From Corynebacterium amycolatum (GTDB lineage: Bacteria > Actinomycetota > Actinomycetes > Mycobacteriales > Mycobacteriaceae): DNA of 64,000 nt. Numbering within the stretch: position 1 is the first letter of the stretch; every line of letters begins with the position of its first letter. The stretch lies in contig NZ_CP069513.1 of assembly GCF_016889425.1 (NCBI RefSeq), forward strand, positions 1,054,001-1,118,000, in the 5' to 3' direction. Positions 25,800 to 33,979 of the stretch are shown piece after piece. The notes beneath the pieces were generated by a model that saw only the letters and a list, made by a program, of their open reading frames with translations, was not told the DNA's origin and did not search any database. The translations under genes were made by a program, and so were the position numbers.

Positions 25800-26813
25800 C
25801 TATTTGCTGGCGTCCAGCGGTGCTTGCTCGAAGTAGCCCGTGGCGCCGTAGCCCACGATGCCACCTCGGTTTCGCAAGGTCATGCTAGCTAGACCGACCT
25901 TGCCAAGCTCATCGCCACCGATGGTGACCCAGTCACCCTGAACCGCGACAACCATGTTGGCGTGCACCCCAAGGCCTGCGGGGTAGCGGTAGAAAATGAT
26001 GTCACCCACCTGAGGAGAGAAGTCCTTGTCGGTGACGAAAGCATCATGTGCCTTGTAGGCATCCATGAGCTGTTCGACATCCGCAACCAGCCATGGGTTC
26101 TCGGTTGTGGCAGTGCTGTTCTGCGCTGTTCTGTTCTGCGCAGTGTTGTACTGCTCTGTGCTGTTGTTGTCGGTGGCACTATTGGCAGCCGAATTCTCGG
26201 GCGTATCAAAGACCGGAACACCCGCGGATGCGAGCAGGAATGACAAGAATGGCGCAGTCCAGGAACCGGAGCAGTCGACCGTGTCTCCGAATGCGTCAAG
26301 GTTTGGATTCAGCTTCGATGTCTGGTTCGTAGCCGCAGGTGCAGAACCCGGCCTGGTGGCAGCAGCGGCGGCGACGGCATCTTCATCAGCGGTTGGGTCT
26401 GCGTCTGAATTCGGGTGCTCGCCGACCTTGGGGATAACGCTGCGGATGTCGGCATCAGTAGCGCCACACGCCAGGCCGAAGTAAACCTCAGGGGATGGCT
26501 GCTCCTCGTACTGATAGCGCGCAACATCCTTCAGAGCCTGCTGATAGTAGGGGCGGTCTGCCTCGGTGCGGGGGAACGTGCCACCACGCCAAGCCAGAAC
26601 ATTGATAGGCCCGAAGAGCGTGAACCACCCGGCGAAGAGGAATACCGCCGTCAGTACCAGGATGGACACAGGCGGGATAGCGGCGCGAACACGTTGCAGC
26701 ATGCTCGGTGAGGATGCGTTCTCCTGGCCGTCGTCAAGCGATGGTGAGGAAGACTCAGACCGTGGTGCGTGAGGCTGCTGTGCGGGCACAGGCGCGGGTG
26801 AATCGGTGGTCAT
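25800..26813 (-). CDS. Membrane-anchored CHAP-like protein with Asn/Thr/Gln-rich linker
   Basis: 337 residues. A charged cytoplasmic N-terminus of about 48 residues, one membrane helix (VSILVLTAVFLFAGWFTLF), then an extracytoplasmic part. The C-terminal region looks like a CHAP amidase/peptidase: Cys in GDTVDCSGSWTAPFL near residue 180, and His in GLGVHANMVVAVQGDW near 285. Between them lies a low-complexity linker of Asn/Thr/Gln (about 208-236) encoded by imperfect CAGAACAG-type repeats at 26105-26170, a likely slippage site. Possible cell-wall hydrolase or remnant; activity unproven. A TATCCT box lies 8 nt before the ATG. A perfect 12-mer repeat copy lies at 26729-26740. Confidence 0.65.
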   Translation of the reverse strand: MTTDSPAPVPAQQPHAPRSESSSPSLDDGQENASSPSMLQRVRAAIPPVSILVLTAVFLFAGWFTLFGPINVLAWRGGTFPRTEADRPYYQQALKDVARYQYEEQPSPEVYFGLACGATDADIRSVIPKVGEHPNSDADPTADEDAVAAAAATRPGSAPAATNQTSKLNPNLDAFGDTVDCSGSWTAPFLSFLLASAGVPVFDTPENSAANSATDNNSTEQYNTAQNRTAQNSTATTENPWLVADVEQLMDAYKAHDAFVTDKDFSPQVGDIIFYRYPAGLGVHANMVVAVQGDWVTIGGDELGKVGLASMTLRNRGGIVGYGATGYFEQAPLDASK

Positions 26814-26821
26814 ATCTTCCC

Positions 26822-26827
26822 AGGATA
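26822..26827 (-). promoter_or_regulatory. -10 box of the CHAP-like gene (leaderless)
   Basis: TATCCT on the minus strand, 8 nt before the ATG at 26813. Confidence 0.4.
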
Positions 26828-26919
26828 GTAGGCGGCACTGCGGTCGTCCTTGGCGAGTGCGTCTGAGCCGTACGTAATGGCATAGTCTGCGGCTCCTGCT
26901 GCGGAAGGAGTCGTGCAGT

Positions 26920-26925
26920 TAGACT
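26920..26925 (+). promoter_or_regulatory. -10 box of the DedA-like gene (leaderless)
   Basis: TAGACT, exactly 7 nt before the ATG at 26933; no Shine-Dalgarno adjacent. Confidence 0.5.
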
Positions 26926-26932
26926 GTGGTTC

Positions 26933-27640
26933 ATGACTTCACCCGACATGCGTAACGAGGCCGAGCACGACCCTCGTGAGGATCTGCCGAGCTTCCTGCG
27001 TGAGCCGGACAAAATAGACAAGCTTCTCTATGCATCGCTGATGCTGGTTGCCGTGTACGGCTTTGCAATTATCCCGTTCCGCGCGGTTTTGCTGCTCAAG
27101 TATACCTTTTTACATACGTGGCTGACGGGCTCGAATCTCTCGGTGCTGATTCTCGCGTCGGAAAACGAGGATAGGCCGCTCTTCCTCTTCGCTGTTGTGG
27201 TGATTGCGGCGCTGTCGACAATTAAGTTCATGCCGTTCTTCTACTGGATGGGCAAGAAGTGGGGCACGGAATTCATCACGATGAGTTTCGGCGGCCATCC
27301 ACCGCGATGGTTTAAGAAGATGGAGAACTTCATCTATGAACGCATCGGGCTGAGTGTGCTGGCATCGTTTGTGCCATTCTCGCCGATTCCGGCCACGATC
27401 GTCGTGGCCATCGGTGGTATTGCGAAGGTGCGCGGCTGGGTAGTAGGTGTGTACCTCTTCCTCTGTGCCGCAATGCTCAAGTGCTTCTACCTGTACTTGG
27501 GCCTGAAGTTTGGCCCAAGTATCCAGGGCTCCCTGCAGACGATTGACCGGTACGTCACCTACATCACCTTCGCGCTGATTGGCTGGATGTTCCTATCCAT
27601 CTGGTGGAAAAACAGGAAGCCGGGCGGCCAGGCGGCTTAA
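26933..27640 (+). CDS. DedA/VTT-like integral membrane protein
   Basis: 235 residues with about five hydrophobic segments. The pattern FFYWMGKKWG, then ERIGLSVLASFVPFSPIPATIVVAIGG (key F-x-PFSPIP turn near residue 150) and KVRGW matches the DedA/VTT family, whose members are proposed lipid flippases or proton-dependent membrane-homeostasis proteins. The family call is moderate because the usual Arg in the PxxR motif is not evident. The stop overlaps the stop of the convergent thioesterase gene (shared TTAA). Confidence 0.6.
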   Translation: MTSPDMRNEAEHDPREDLPSFLREPDKIDKLLYASLMLVAVYGFAIIPFRAVLLLKYTFLHTWLTGSNLSVLILASENEDRPLFLFAVVVIAALSTIKFMPFFYWMGKKWGTEFITMSFGGHPPRWFKKMENFIYERIGLSVLASFVPFSPIPATIVVAIGGIAKVRGWVVGVYLFLCAAMLKCFYLYLGLKFGPSIQGSLQTIDRYVTYITFALIGWMFLSIWWKNRKPGGQAA

Positions 27641-28644
27641 TCCTGTTCGCGCTCAATCAGCGGTAGCGGGCTGTACTTGTCACGCAGCGCCTTCAGCGAC
27701 AGATCGTGAGCGTGCAGGCGCTTGTCCTCATCCGTCGTCGGCTGGAAGTGCGGTACCGGCTGTGGGTTGAAATCGTCGTCAATTGCGACATAAGTCATGG
27801 TCGAGTGCAGAGCCTTGCGCAGCCCGCCGACACCCTTGCGGGGCTCACAGCAGTAGACCTGCACCGACAGGTGCATCGAGGTCGTGCCGGTGCGCAGGAT
27901 GCGTGCGCGCACCTCAACTAGGTCGCCAATGTGGATTGGGTTGTAGAAGCGAATACCACCTGCGTACACGGAAATAGTCTGGCGTCCCGCCCAGTTGGTG
28001 GTAACTGCCGTCGCAGCCTCATCAATCCACTCCATGGCGGTACCGCCGTGGACGTTTCCGCCCCAGTTAACATCGGTCGGCTTTGCCAGGAAACGTGTGG
28101 TCAGCTCGGGTGCAGAGGAATCCGCGGAGTACGTTTGCGCGCGCATGCTGGCTTCGATGTCGCGGCGGAGCTCAAAACGGGAAAGAGCGGCCTTTTCAAC
28201 ACGCTCTTCTTCCTCCGTTTGCGGCACCCACTTCGGAACCGGTGTCGACTTACCATTTTCATCCATGGCCACGAAGATCACTAGGCAGTCAGCTGCGCGG
28301 GTGAACTTGCCCTCGCGCGGATCAGCTGAGAGCACCTCGTTGACGATGTGCATAGAACTGCGACCGGTATGCGCAATCTTGGAGCGCACCTCAACAATGT
28401 GGCCGCTGGGAATCGGGCGAGTGAAGTGAATGTGACCGAAGTACGCAGTCACGCAGTAGCGTCCCGACCAGCCGGTCGCACAGGCGTAAGCGGCCTTGTC
28501 AATCCACTGCAACACACGGCCGCCGTGGACGGAATTGGTTCCGGCCATAATGACATCGGTCGGCGACGCCATAAAACGGAGTACAAGAGATGGTGACGCT
28601 GGAGCGTGCACCTGTTCAGCTTTTTCAGTTGACTGCGTATCCAT
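27637..28644 (-). CDS. Acyl-CoA thioesterase with two hotdog domains
   Basis: 335 residues from the ATG at 28644. Two tandem hotdog thioesterase domains, each with the active-site block: SVHGGRVLQWIDKAAYACA near residue 40 and NVHGGTAMEWIDEAATAV near 205 (Asp in WID). Each is followed by the strand SxxVEVR (IPSGHIVEVRSKI, HIGDLVEVRARI). This matches BACH/YciA-type acyl-CoA hydrolases of Actinobacteria. It would release free fatty acid from long-chain acyl-CoA. An in-frame ATG at 28656 is possible, but a TATGCT -10 box 7 nt before 28644 favours the shorter protein. Confidence 0.88.
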   Translation of the reverse strand: MDTQSTEKAEQVHAPASPSLVLRFMASPTDVIMAGTNSVHGGRVLQWIDKAAYACATGWSGRYCVTAYFGHIHFTRPIPSGHIVEVRSKIAHTGRSSMHIVNEVLSADPREGKFTRAADCLVIFVAMDENGKSTPVPKWVPQTEEEERVEKAALSRFELRRDIEASMRAQTYSADSSAPELTTRFLAKPTDVNWGGNVHGGTAMEWIDEAATAVTTNWAGRQTISVYAGGIRFYNPIHIGDLVEVRARILRTGTTSMHLSVQVYCCEPRKGVGGLRKALHSTMTYVAIDDDFNPQPVPHFQPTTDEDKRLHAHDLSLKALRDKYSPLPLIEREQD

Positions 28645-28651
28645 ATATGAA

Positions 28652-28667
28652 AGCATAACTCTAGGAT
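28652..28667. promoter_or_regulatory. Interlocked divergent -10 boxes (thioesterase and SCP-like gene)
   Basis: Minus strand TATGCT (28652-28657) lies 7 nt before the thioesterase ATG at 28644; plus strand TAGGAT (28662-28667) lies 6 nt before the SCP-like ATG at 28674. Only 29 bp separate the two genes, so each -35 region must fall inside the other gene. Confidence 0.5.
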
Positions 28668-28673
28668 GAGGTT

Positions 28674-29114
28674 ATGGTATCCAAAATCTCGCCTTTCGAC
28701 GTTCGCAGCGCTCTTTCCACCGCCGCACCCTGGGCGGCGCAACGTCTTCTCGGCCGCGAATTGCTATCTGACCAAAAGGCTGCCTCCTTCGCCGGGGCAG
28801 ATGGGGCGCAGGGGCCGTCGTTAAGCCGTGCGAGCCTCGCCAAAGCGGTGCGTCTGTCCGTGCGGATGCTCGCCCAAGAGGCGCCGGGGCATAGCGTCGA
28901 GGTGCGCGTGCCGCCCTTCGTCGCGGTCCAGTGCATTGAGGGGCCCAGGCACACACGCGGTACGCCGCCCAATGTCGTGGAGATGTCGCCGGAGATTTGG
29001 CTGGGACTCGCGTGCGGAATGATCACGTTAGAGCAGGTGCAGGCGCACATCGATATGTCGGGCACGCGTGCGGCGGAAATCGGGAATCATCTGCCGGTGG
29101 CGCGCATTTCTTAA
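28674..29114 (+). CDS. Sterol-carrier-family (SCP-like) protein
   Basis: 146 residues. Resembles the small conserved protein that precedes purF in mycobacteria (Rv0807 as I recall), annotated sterol carrier family. Conserved blocks: VEVRVPPFVAVQCIEGPRHT is shown here as VRVPPFVAVQ plus GPRHTRGTPPNVVEM, then WLGLACGMITLEQ. The ATG follows AGGATGAGG and a -10 box, so either leaderless or with a close ribosome binding site. Function unknown; the neighbourhood with purF and purM is conserved in Actinobacteria. Confidence 0.75.
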   Translation: MVSKISPFDVRSALSTAAPWAAQRLLGRELLSDQKAASFAGADGAQGPSLSRASLAKAVRLSVRMLAQEAPGHSVEVRVPPFVAVQCIEGPRHTRGTPPNVVEMSPEIWLGLACGMITLEQVQAHIDMSGTRAAEIGNHLPVARIS

Positions 29115-29167
29115 AACCCGTTGGGGGGGGATGCTGAATTGGTGCCCGGGCGGGTGGGGCTATTAGT

Positions 29168-30736
29168 GTGAATGTCGTGGCCGATACCAACATTTCAGGT
29201 GCACCAAAGACCAAACTTTTGCCAATTTCGCCTTACGACGATCTGGGGGAGACATCCCCGCGTGAAGAATGTGGCGTCTTTGGCGTTTGGGCACCTGGCG
29301 AAGACGTGTCCAAACTCACCTACTATGGCTTGTTTGCCCTGCAACATCGCGGCCAGGAAGCCGCCGGTATCGCAGTCGGCGACGGCGACCAAATTCTCGT
29401 ATTCAAGGATCTCGGGCTTGTTTCCCAGGTTTTTGATGAGCAGACGCTCGACGCTCTGAAGGGGCACGTAGCCGTAGGGCACACGCGCTACACCACCGCT
29501 GGAGCTCCTGCGTGGGAGAATGCACAGCCGATGTTCCAGATGGCTTCCGACGGCACGGACATCGCGCTGGGGCACAACGGCAACCTGACCAACCACCTCA
29601 CGCTGTTCCGTGAGGCAGTGGATAAGGGGCTGATGCGCGATCAGGGAGAGCTGCCTAGCGACTCCGCAATTATGACCGCACTGCTTGCCGACGAAACCGG
29701 CAAGGTTGATCACCCAGAAGACCACGGCTGTAGCACCAACGTGGAAGCGGCTGCGCTGACGCTTCTGCCGCGCCTGAAGGGGGCCTTCTGCCTTACTTTC
29801 ACCGATGGCGAAACGCTGTACGCTGCGCGTGACCCACACGGTGTGCGTCCGTTGTGCTTGGGCCGCCTGTCCGGTGGCTGGGTAGTTGCGTCTGAGACCT
29901 GTGCGCTGGATATCGTCGGTGCATCATTCGTCCGCGAGATCGAGCCGGGCGAGATGGTGGCCATTGATGCCTCCGGTGTCCGTTCGCAGCGTTTCGCCGA
30001 AACTACCCACGCAGGATGCATTTTCGAGTACGTCTACCTGGCGCGCCCGGACTCCAACATCCGTGGTCGCTCTGTCAATGCCGTGCGCCTTGAGCTAGGT
30101 CGCCAGTTGGCGCGTGAGTTCCCGGCTGACGGTGACCTAGTAATGCCGGTGCCGGAATCCGGAACCCCGGCGGCGGTTGGCTATGCCCAGGAATCGGGCA
30201 TTCCGTTTGGTCAGGGGCTGACCAAAAACGGTTACGTGGGCCGTACCTTCATTCAGCCTTCGCAGACGATTCGTCAGCTGGGCATCCGACTGAAGCTGAA
30301 CCCGCTGAAGGAAGTTATCGCCGGTAAGCGCTTGGTCGTGGTCGATGACTCCATCGTCCGCGGCAACACTCAGCGTGCCCTGATTCGCATGCTGCGTGAG
30401 GCCGGTGCGAAGGAAGTGCACGTGCGCATCGCCGCGCCGCCGGTGAAATGGCCGTGCTTCTACGGCATTGACTTCGCCTCTCCGGGCGAGCTGTTGGCCA
30501 ACGGCGTGGATGAAAATGACATTGTCGCCGGTATCGCAACCGCGATTGGTGCCGACAGCCTGGGATTTGTCTCCATCGATGGCATGGTCGCCGCTTCCGA
30601 GCAGGCAAAGACCGAAGTCTGTTGTGCCTGCTTCGATGGCAAGTACCCGCTGGGTCTGCCGGAGGGCAATCCGAATGCGGCAGCTGTGGAGAGGATGCAG
30701 GCAGCCCAGGCTGCCAAAGCCGCAACGAGCAATTAG
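29168..30736 (+). CDS. purF: Amidophosphoribosyltransferase PurF
   Basis: 522 residues. First committed step of purine synthesis: glutamine plus PRPP to phosphoribosylamine. A 34-residue propeptide precedes Cys35 (SPREECGVFGV), which becomes the N-terminal nucleophile after processing. Glutaminase blocks: ALQHRGQEAAG and VGHTRYTT; PRPP loop VVVDDSIVRGNT near residue 390; C-terminal Cys cluster EVCCACFDGKYP for the 4Fe-4S site, as in the Bacillus-type enzyme. Start is the GTG at 29168. purM follows after 158 bp containing a strong hairpin. Confidence 0.96.
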   Translation: MNVVADTNISGAPKTKLLPISPYDDLGETSPREECGVFGVWAPGEDVSKLTYYGLFALQHRGQEAAGIAVGDGDQILVFKDLGLVSQVFDEQTLDALKGHVAVGHTRYTTAGAPAWENAQPMFQMASDGTDIALGHNGNLTNHLTLFREAVDKGLMRDQGELPSDSAIMTALLADETGKVDHPEDHGCSTNVEAAALTLLPRLKGAFCLTFTDGETLYAARDPHGVRPLCLGRLSGGWVVASETCALDIVGASFVREIEPGEMVAIDASGVRSQRFAETTHAGCIFEYVYLARPDSNIRGRSVNAVRLELGRQLAREFPADGDLVMPVPESGTPAAVGYAQESGIPFGQGLTKNGYVGRTFIQPSQTIRQLGIRLKLNPLKEVIAGKRLVVVDDSIVRGNTQRALIRMLREAGAKEVHVRIAAPPVKWPCFYGIDFASPGELLANGVDENDIVAGIATAIGADSLGFVSIDGMVAASEQAKTEVCCACFDGKYPLGLPEGNPNAAAVERMQAAQAAKAATSN

Positions 30737-30752
30737 CCTCGAAACCTCCTTA

Positions 30753-30758
30753 GAATGA
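30753..30758 (+). promoter_or_regulatory. Possible internal -10 box before purM
   Basis: TAGAAT in the purF-purM gap, upstream of the hairpin at 30773-30828; purM may therefore have its own promoter. Confidence 0.35.
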
Positions 30759-30772
30759 ACTACGAGAACTGA

Positions 30773-30828
30773 ACCGAGAACAAGGCGTAAGCGGTGCTGT
30801 GGATTGCAGCCGTTGCTTTGTTCCCGGT
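30773..30828 (+). other. Stable hairpin in the purF-purM leader
   Basis: ACCGAGAACAA (30773-30783) pairs with TTGTTCCCGGT (30818-30828), and an inner AGCGG/CCG and GCTG/CAGC stem continues towards a 6-7 nt loop. No T run follows, so it is not a plain terminator; 67 nt separate it from the purM ATG. Possible attenuator, processing site or RNA-stability element. Confidence 0.5.
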
Positions 30829-30894
30829 CCGCCAATACTCCCGGATACGGCAGTAACGCCGCCCGGGGGAGAAAGTTTAAAGCGAGAGCCTCTA

Positions 30895-31959
30895 ATGACC
30901 GAGAACGTTTCTGGTGCTTCCTACGCTGCAGCCGGCGTCGACATCGAAGCCGGCGACCGCGCCGTTGAACTATTCGCCCCGATTGCCAAGAAGGCCACTC
31001 GCCCAGAGGTCCGTGGCGGGCTCGGCGGTTTTGCCGGCCTGTTTGCACTGGGCAACTACGAAAAGCCGCTGCTGGCCGCATCCTCCGATGGTGTGGGGAC
31101 CAAGTTGGCCGTGGCGCAGGCCGTCGGCAAGCACGACACCATCGGCCTGGACCTGGTCGCCATGGTCGTCGATGACCTGGTCGTGTGCGGCGCCGAGCCG
31201 CTGTTCCTGCAGGACTACATCGCAATTGGCAAGGTCGTGCCGGAGCACGTCGCCGAGATCGTTTCCGGCATCGCCGAGGGATGCGTCCAGGCGGGTTGCG
31301 CCCTCCTGGGCGGCGAGACTGCAGAGCACCCGGGTGTGATGGAACCAGGCGAGTACGATGTCTCCGCTACCGGCGTCGGTGTCGTGGAAGGGGACAAGCT
31401 TCTCGGCCCGGACCGCGTGCGTGAGGGCGATGTCATTATCGCCATGGAGTCCTCTGGACTTCACTCCAATGGCTACTCGCTGGCTCGCTACGTTCTCCTG
31501 GAGAAGGCCGGTCTGGAGCTCGACGGTTACGTCGAAGACTTCGGACGTACCCTCGGTGAGGAGCTGCTGGAGCCAACCAAGATCTATGCGAAGGACTGCC
31601 TGGCTCTCATGAACGAGGCAGAGGTCCGCACTTTCTGCCACGTCACCGGTGGCGGATTGGCTGGCAACATGGTTCGCATCATGCCGGAAGGCCTGACCGC
31701 TGACATGAGCCGCGCAACATGGACCCCGGGCCCGATCTTCAAGACCATTGCTGAGCTCGGCAACGTCTCCCGCGAGGAGATGGAGAAGACCTTCAACATG
31801 GGTGTTGGTATGGTTGCGATTGTTTCTGCAGAGGATCGCGATCGTGCACTGGCTCTGCTGACTGCCCGCCACATCAACGCTTGGGAGCTGGGTACTGTCC
31901 GCAAGAGCGAGGCCGGCGAGGATAGGGCTGTTTTACGCGGCAGCCACCCGCGCTTCTAA
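30895..31959 (+). CDS. purM: Phosphoribosylformylglycinamidine cyclo-ligase (AIR synthetase) PurM
   Basis: 354 residues from the ATG at 30895. Closes FGAM to AIR with ATP. Conserved blocks: SYAAAGVDIEAGD at the N-terminus, SSDGVGTKLAVA near 65 (substrate loop), MVVDDLVVCGAEPLFLQDY near 90, GGETAEHPGVM near 143, and GVGMVAIV near 302. Normal length and intact. purF is immediately upstream, as in other Actinobacteria. The following 343 bp to the next gene contain a repeat core and a terminator. Confidence 0.96.
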   Translation: MTENVSGASYAAAGVDIEAGDRAVELFAPIAKKATRPEVRGGLGGFAGLFALGNYEKPLLAASSDGVGTKLAVAQAVGKHDTIGLDLVAMVVDDLVVCGAEPLFLQDYIAIGKVVPEHVAEIVSGIAEGCVQAGCALLGGETAEHPGVMEPGEYDVSATGVGVVEGDKLLGPDRVREGDVIIAMESSGLHSNGYSLARYVLLEKAGLELDGYVEDFGRTLGEELLEPTKIYAKDCLALMNEAEVRTFCHVTGGGLAGNMVRIMPEGLTADMSRATWTPGPIFKTIAELGNVSREEMEKTFNMGVGMVAIVSAEDRDRALALLTARHINAWELGTVRKSEAGEDRAVLRGSHPRF

Positions 31960-32065
31960 GCTTTGGCCTTCGGCTGGTCGGGACTGGGGCGGCTGGTCTA
32001 CTGTGGAGGGTGGCCGACTGCTGAGCCGCCTACATCCGGGTTGAGTAGCTGAGATCCCCAAAACC

Positions 32066-32154
32066 ACGGGCTGCATATGTGAAACTGTGCGAGTTTATGG
32101 CACTTCCGAGCCGTTTTTCGGGCTATTTTTGTCATAAACGCAGTCAGTAACTCG
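32066..32154 (-). repeat. MITE-like element core, copy 2
   Basis: Matches the core of copies 1 and 4 in reverse orientation: GTGCGAGTTTATGGCAC at 32088-32104, a GAAA/TTTTTCGGGCT centre and CATAAACGCAGTCAGTAACT at 32133-32152. The outer parts and terminal repeats of the full element are not present. A partial extra arm (GCATAAACGCGGTCACTAAG) lies at about 32189-32208. Confidence 0.65.
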
Positions 32155-32210
32155 GATCGATCCGCCACGGCCGAGCATAATCGGCCGAGCATAAACGCGG
32201 TCACTAAGCA

Positions 32211-32256
32211 AAAACAAGCACCCACCAACGGAATCGTTGGCGGGTGCTTGTTTTAT
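32211..32256 (+). terminator. Rho-independent terminator between purM and DUF3073 gene
   Basis: A 20-bp perfect stem: 32211-32230 with 32235-32254, loop GAAT, flanked by A and T runs on both sides, so it can serve purM and the converging DUF3073 gene. Confidence 0.9.
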
Positions 32257-32302
32257 TGAAATAGAAACGCTTTGCGGAAAATACGACAGCGGTTAGCTTA
32301 CG

Positions 32303-32485
32303 CTAGCTGTCGCGACCAGCGCCTGAGGCCCATTCCTCCCAGTCAGAGTAATAGTCGTCTCGATCGGACTCGTTCGACTTGCCGACGAGTTCCCGCTGCA
32401 GACGCTCCAAGTCCATTTCTGGTGAATCGTACTTGAGCTGACGGGCAACCTTCGCCTGCTTTGCTTTCGCACGGCCGCGACCCAT
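32303..32485 (-). CDS. Small conserved actinobacterial protein (DUF3073)
   Basis: 60 residues starting MGRGRAKAKQAKVARQLKY, the invariant start of the DUF3073 family. The first 20 residues are very basic and the C-terminal part is acidic (DRDDYYSDWEEW). The ATG at 32485 follows AAGGGGGT by 8 nt. The same gene lies after purM in mycobacteria (Rv0810c as I recall). Function unknown; the basic tail suggests nucleic acid or ribosome contact but that is a guess. Confidence 0.85.
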   Translation of the reverse strand: MGRGRAKAKQAKVARQLKYDSPEMDLERLQRELVGKSNESDRDDYYSDWEEWASGAGRDS

Positions 32486-32744
32486 GGCCTGACCCCCTTG
32501 TGTAATCCGTGGGACGGCACGGGGATACGGCCGACCCACTTATGTCTTATTGCGTTAATTCCTGTAAGACACCATAGCTGATTTTTAGACGAAGGGGTTA
32601 CGCGGGGAGGCCCATAGTGGGTTGTGTCCTCGCGCTCAGGCAACTCAATATGTACTGTGAACTGGGGGAATAACCTTTCTGAAAAAAATGGAAAAAGTTA
32701 TTTTTTCACCACTCTGTCTGGTGGCTTTACCTATTTCCCGTTAC

Positions 32745-33926
32745 TTATTTCCCACGCAGGCGGTTGATGGCCACACGACCCGGTGGCAGCTGCTCGACGC
32801 GGTCGATGGAGGAAGGGTCGACGGCCACGGCGCAGTCACCCACCACAAGGCCCTCGCGTTCCTGCGCCGAGCGCTTAAGCAGAGCCAATGCAATCGGGCC
32901 GTAATCGGCATGTTGCACGACGGTGCCTACGCGGCCCACGGCGCGCTTGCCCATCATCACTGGATCGCCGGTTTCCGGCAGAGTAGCTGAGCCGTCGAGC
33001 TGCAGCATCACCAAAACTCGTGGGGAGCGACCAACATTGTGGACTCGAGACACAGTCTCTTGGCCGCGATAGCAGCCCTTGTCCAAGTGCACGGCAGCCG
33101 TGTCGAATTCAGAGGCAATCCAGCGCGGAGCCTCATGCGGAATCATCTTCTCATCTACATCGATTCCCAGCTCCGGCCGCAAGGAGACTACGCGTTCGGC
33201 CTCCCATCCCATCAGTCCAACTGGGGAGGCGCCAGCGGCCATCAGCGCGTCCCAAGCACCGACTAAATCCTGTCGGCGCACGAGCACATCCACACGTCCG
33301 CCGCGTGGCCAAGGCAGGTGTCGGACATAGGAATGCCCCACCGTCGTAGCCTTGCCCACCTGCGGGAATGCGAGGCCGGCGGACACCAGTACCTCAGGGG
33401 CATCCGGCCCCATGACGGAAATAACCGCCCGTTCTATCTCAGCAATTTCCACCTTGGACCAGAACACCATCATGTTCAGGTACTTCAGCAGGGAGTCGAA
33501 GCCAACAGGGGGCACGTCGATAAGCACAGAATCGTCCAAAACAGTCAGCGTCATGTGGTGGAGAACGTGACCGTTGGCATCCAGGTTCAGGGCTTCAGTG
33601 ACAGTGCCGGGGGTGGCATCGTCGACCTTCTGTGAAAAAAGTGTGTTGAGGTAGGTCAGGCGATCCTCGCCAGTAACCTCAATAACGCGGTAGTACGAGC
33701 GATCTACTACTCCGCAGTCCTCTTGTAGATGACGTTGCTCTACCAGTGGACGGCCGTAGTGCCATGCCACGCTAGCTTGCCCTGTGGTTTGCTCGACGTT
33801 TTTCGCTGAGGTTCCGTCTGGGGCGTTCTCTGAGGCCTTCTCTAAACCTACCGTCTGTCCGCCCAATTCGAGGGCAGCGGCACCAGCCACGTGAGACATC
33901 AAAGGACTTACATACTCAACACTCAC
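32745..33926 (-). CDS. ygfZ: YgfZ-type folate-binding protein (Fe-S cluster maintenance)
   Basis: 393 residues with the GcvT-like folate-binding fold. The diagnostic motif K-G-C-Y-x-G-Q-E is seen as DKGCYRGQETVSR near residue 290. YgfZ helps repair or assemble Fe-S clusters in certain enzymes, using folate. GAGGGAG lies upstream of the ATG. The N-terminal 60 residues are low-conservation. Divergent from pabC, 53 bp apart; the 259 bp downstream of its stop, before DUF3073, hold A/T-rich sequence and a CACCA/TGGTG hairpin. Confidence 0.9.
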   Translation of the reverse strand: MSVEYVSPLMSHVAGAAALELGGQTVGLEKASENAPDGTSAKNVEQTTGQASVAWHYGRPLVEQRHLQEDCGVVDRSYYRVIEVTGEDRLTYLNTLFSQKVDDATPGTVTEALNLDANGHVLHHMTLTVLDDSVLIDVPPVGFDSLLKYLNMMVFWSKVEIAEIERAVISVMGPDAPEVLVSAGLAFPQVGKATTVGHSYVRHLPWPRGGRVDVLVRRQDLVGAWDALMAAGASPVGLMGWEAERVVSLRPELGIDVDEKMIPHEAPRWIASEFDTAAVHLDKGCYRGQETVSRVHNVGRSPRVLVMLQLDGSATLPETGDPVMMGKRAVGRVGTVVQHADYGPIALALLKRSAQEREGLVVGDCAVAVDPSSIDRVEQLPPGRVAINRLRGK

Positions 33927-33966
33927 TCCCTCATGTTAACCAGAAATCCCCAAATTAAGCATGGAT

Positions 33967-33972
33967 TAAGCT
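33967..33972 (+). promoter_or_regulatory. -10 box of pabC (leaderless)
   Basis: TAAGCT, exactly 7 nt before the ATG at 33980. Confidence 0.5.
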
Positions 33973-33979
33973 TGTGTGT

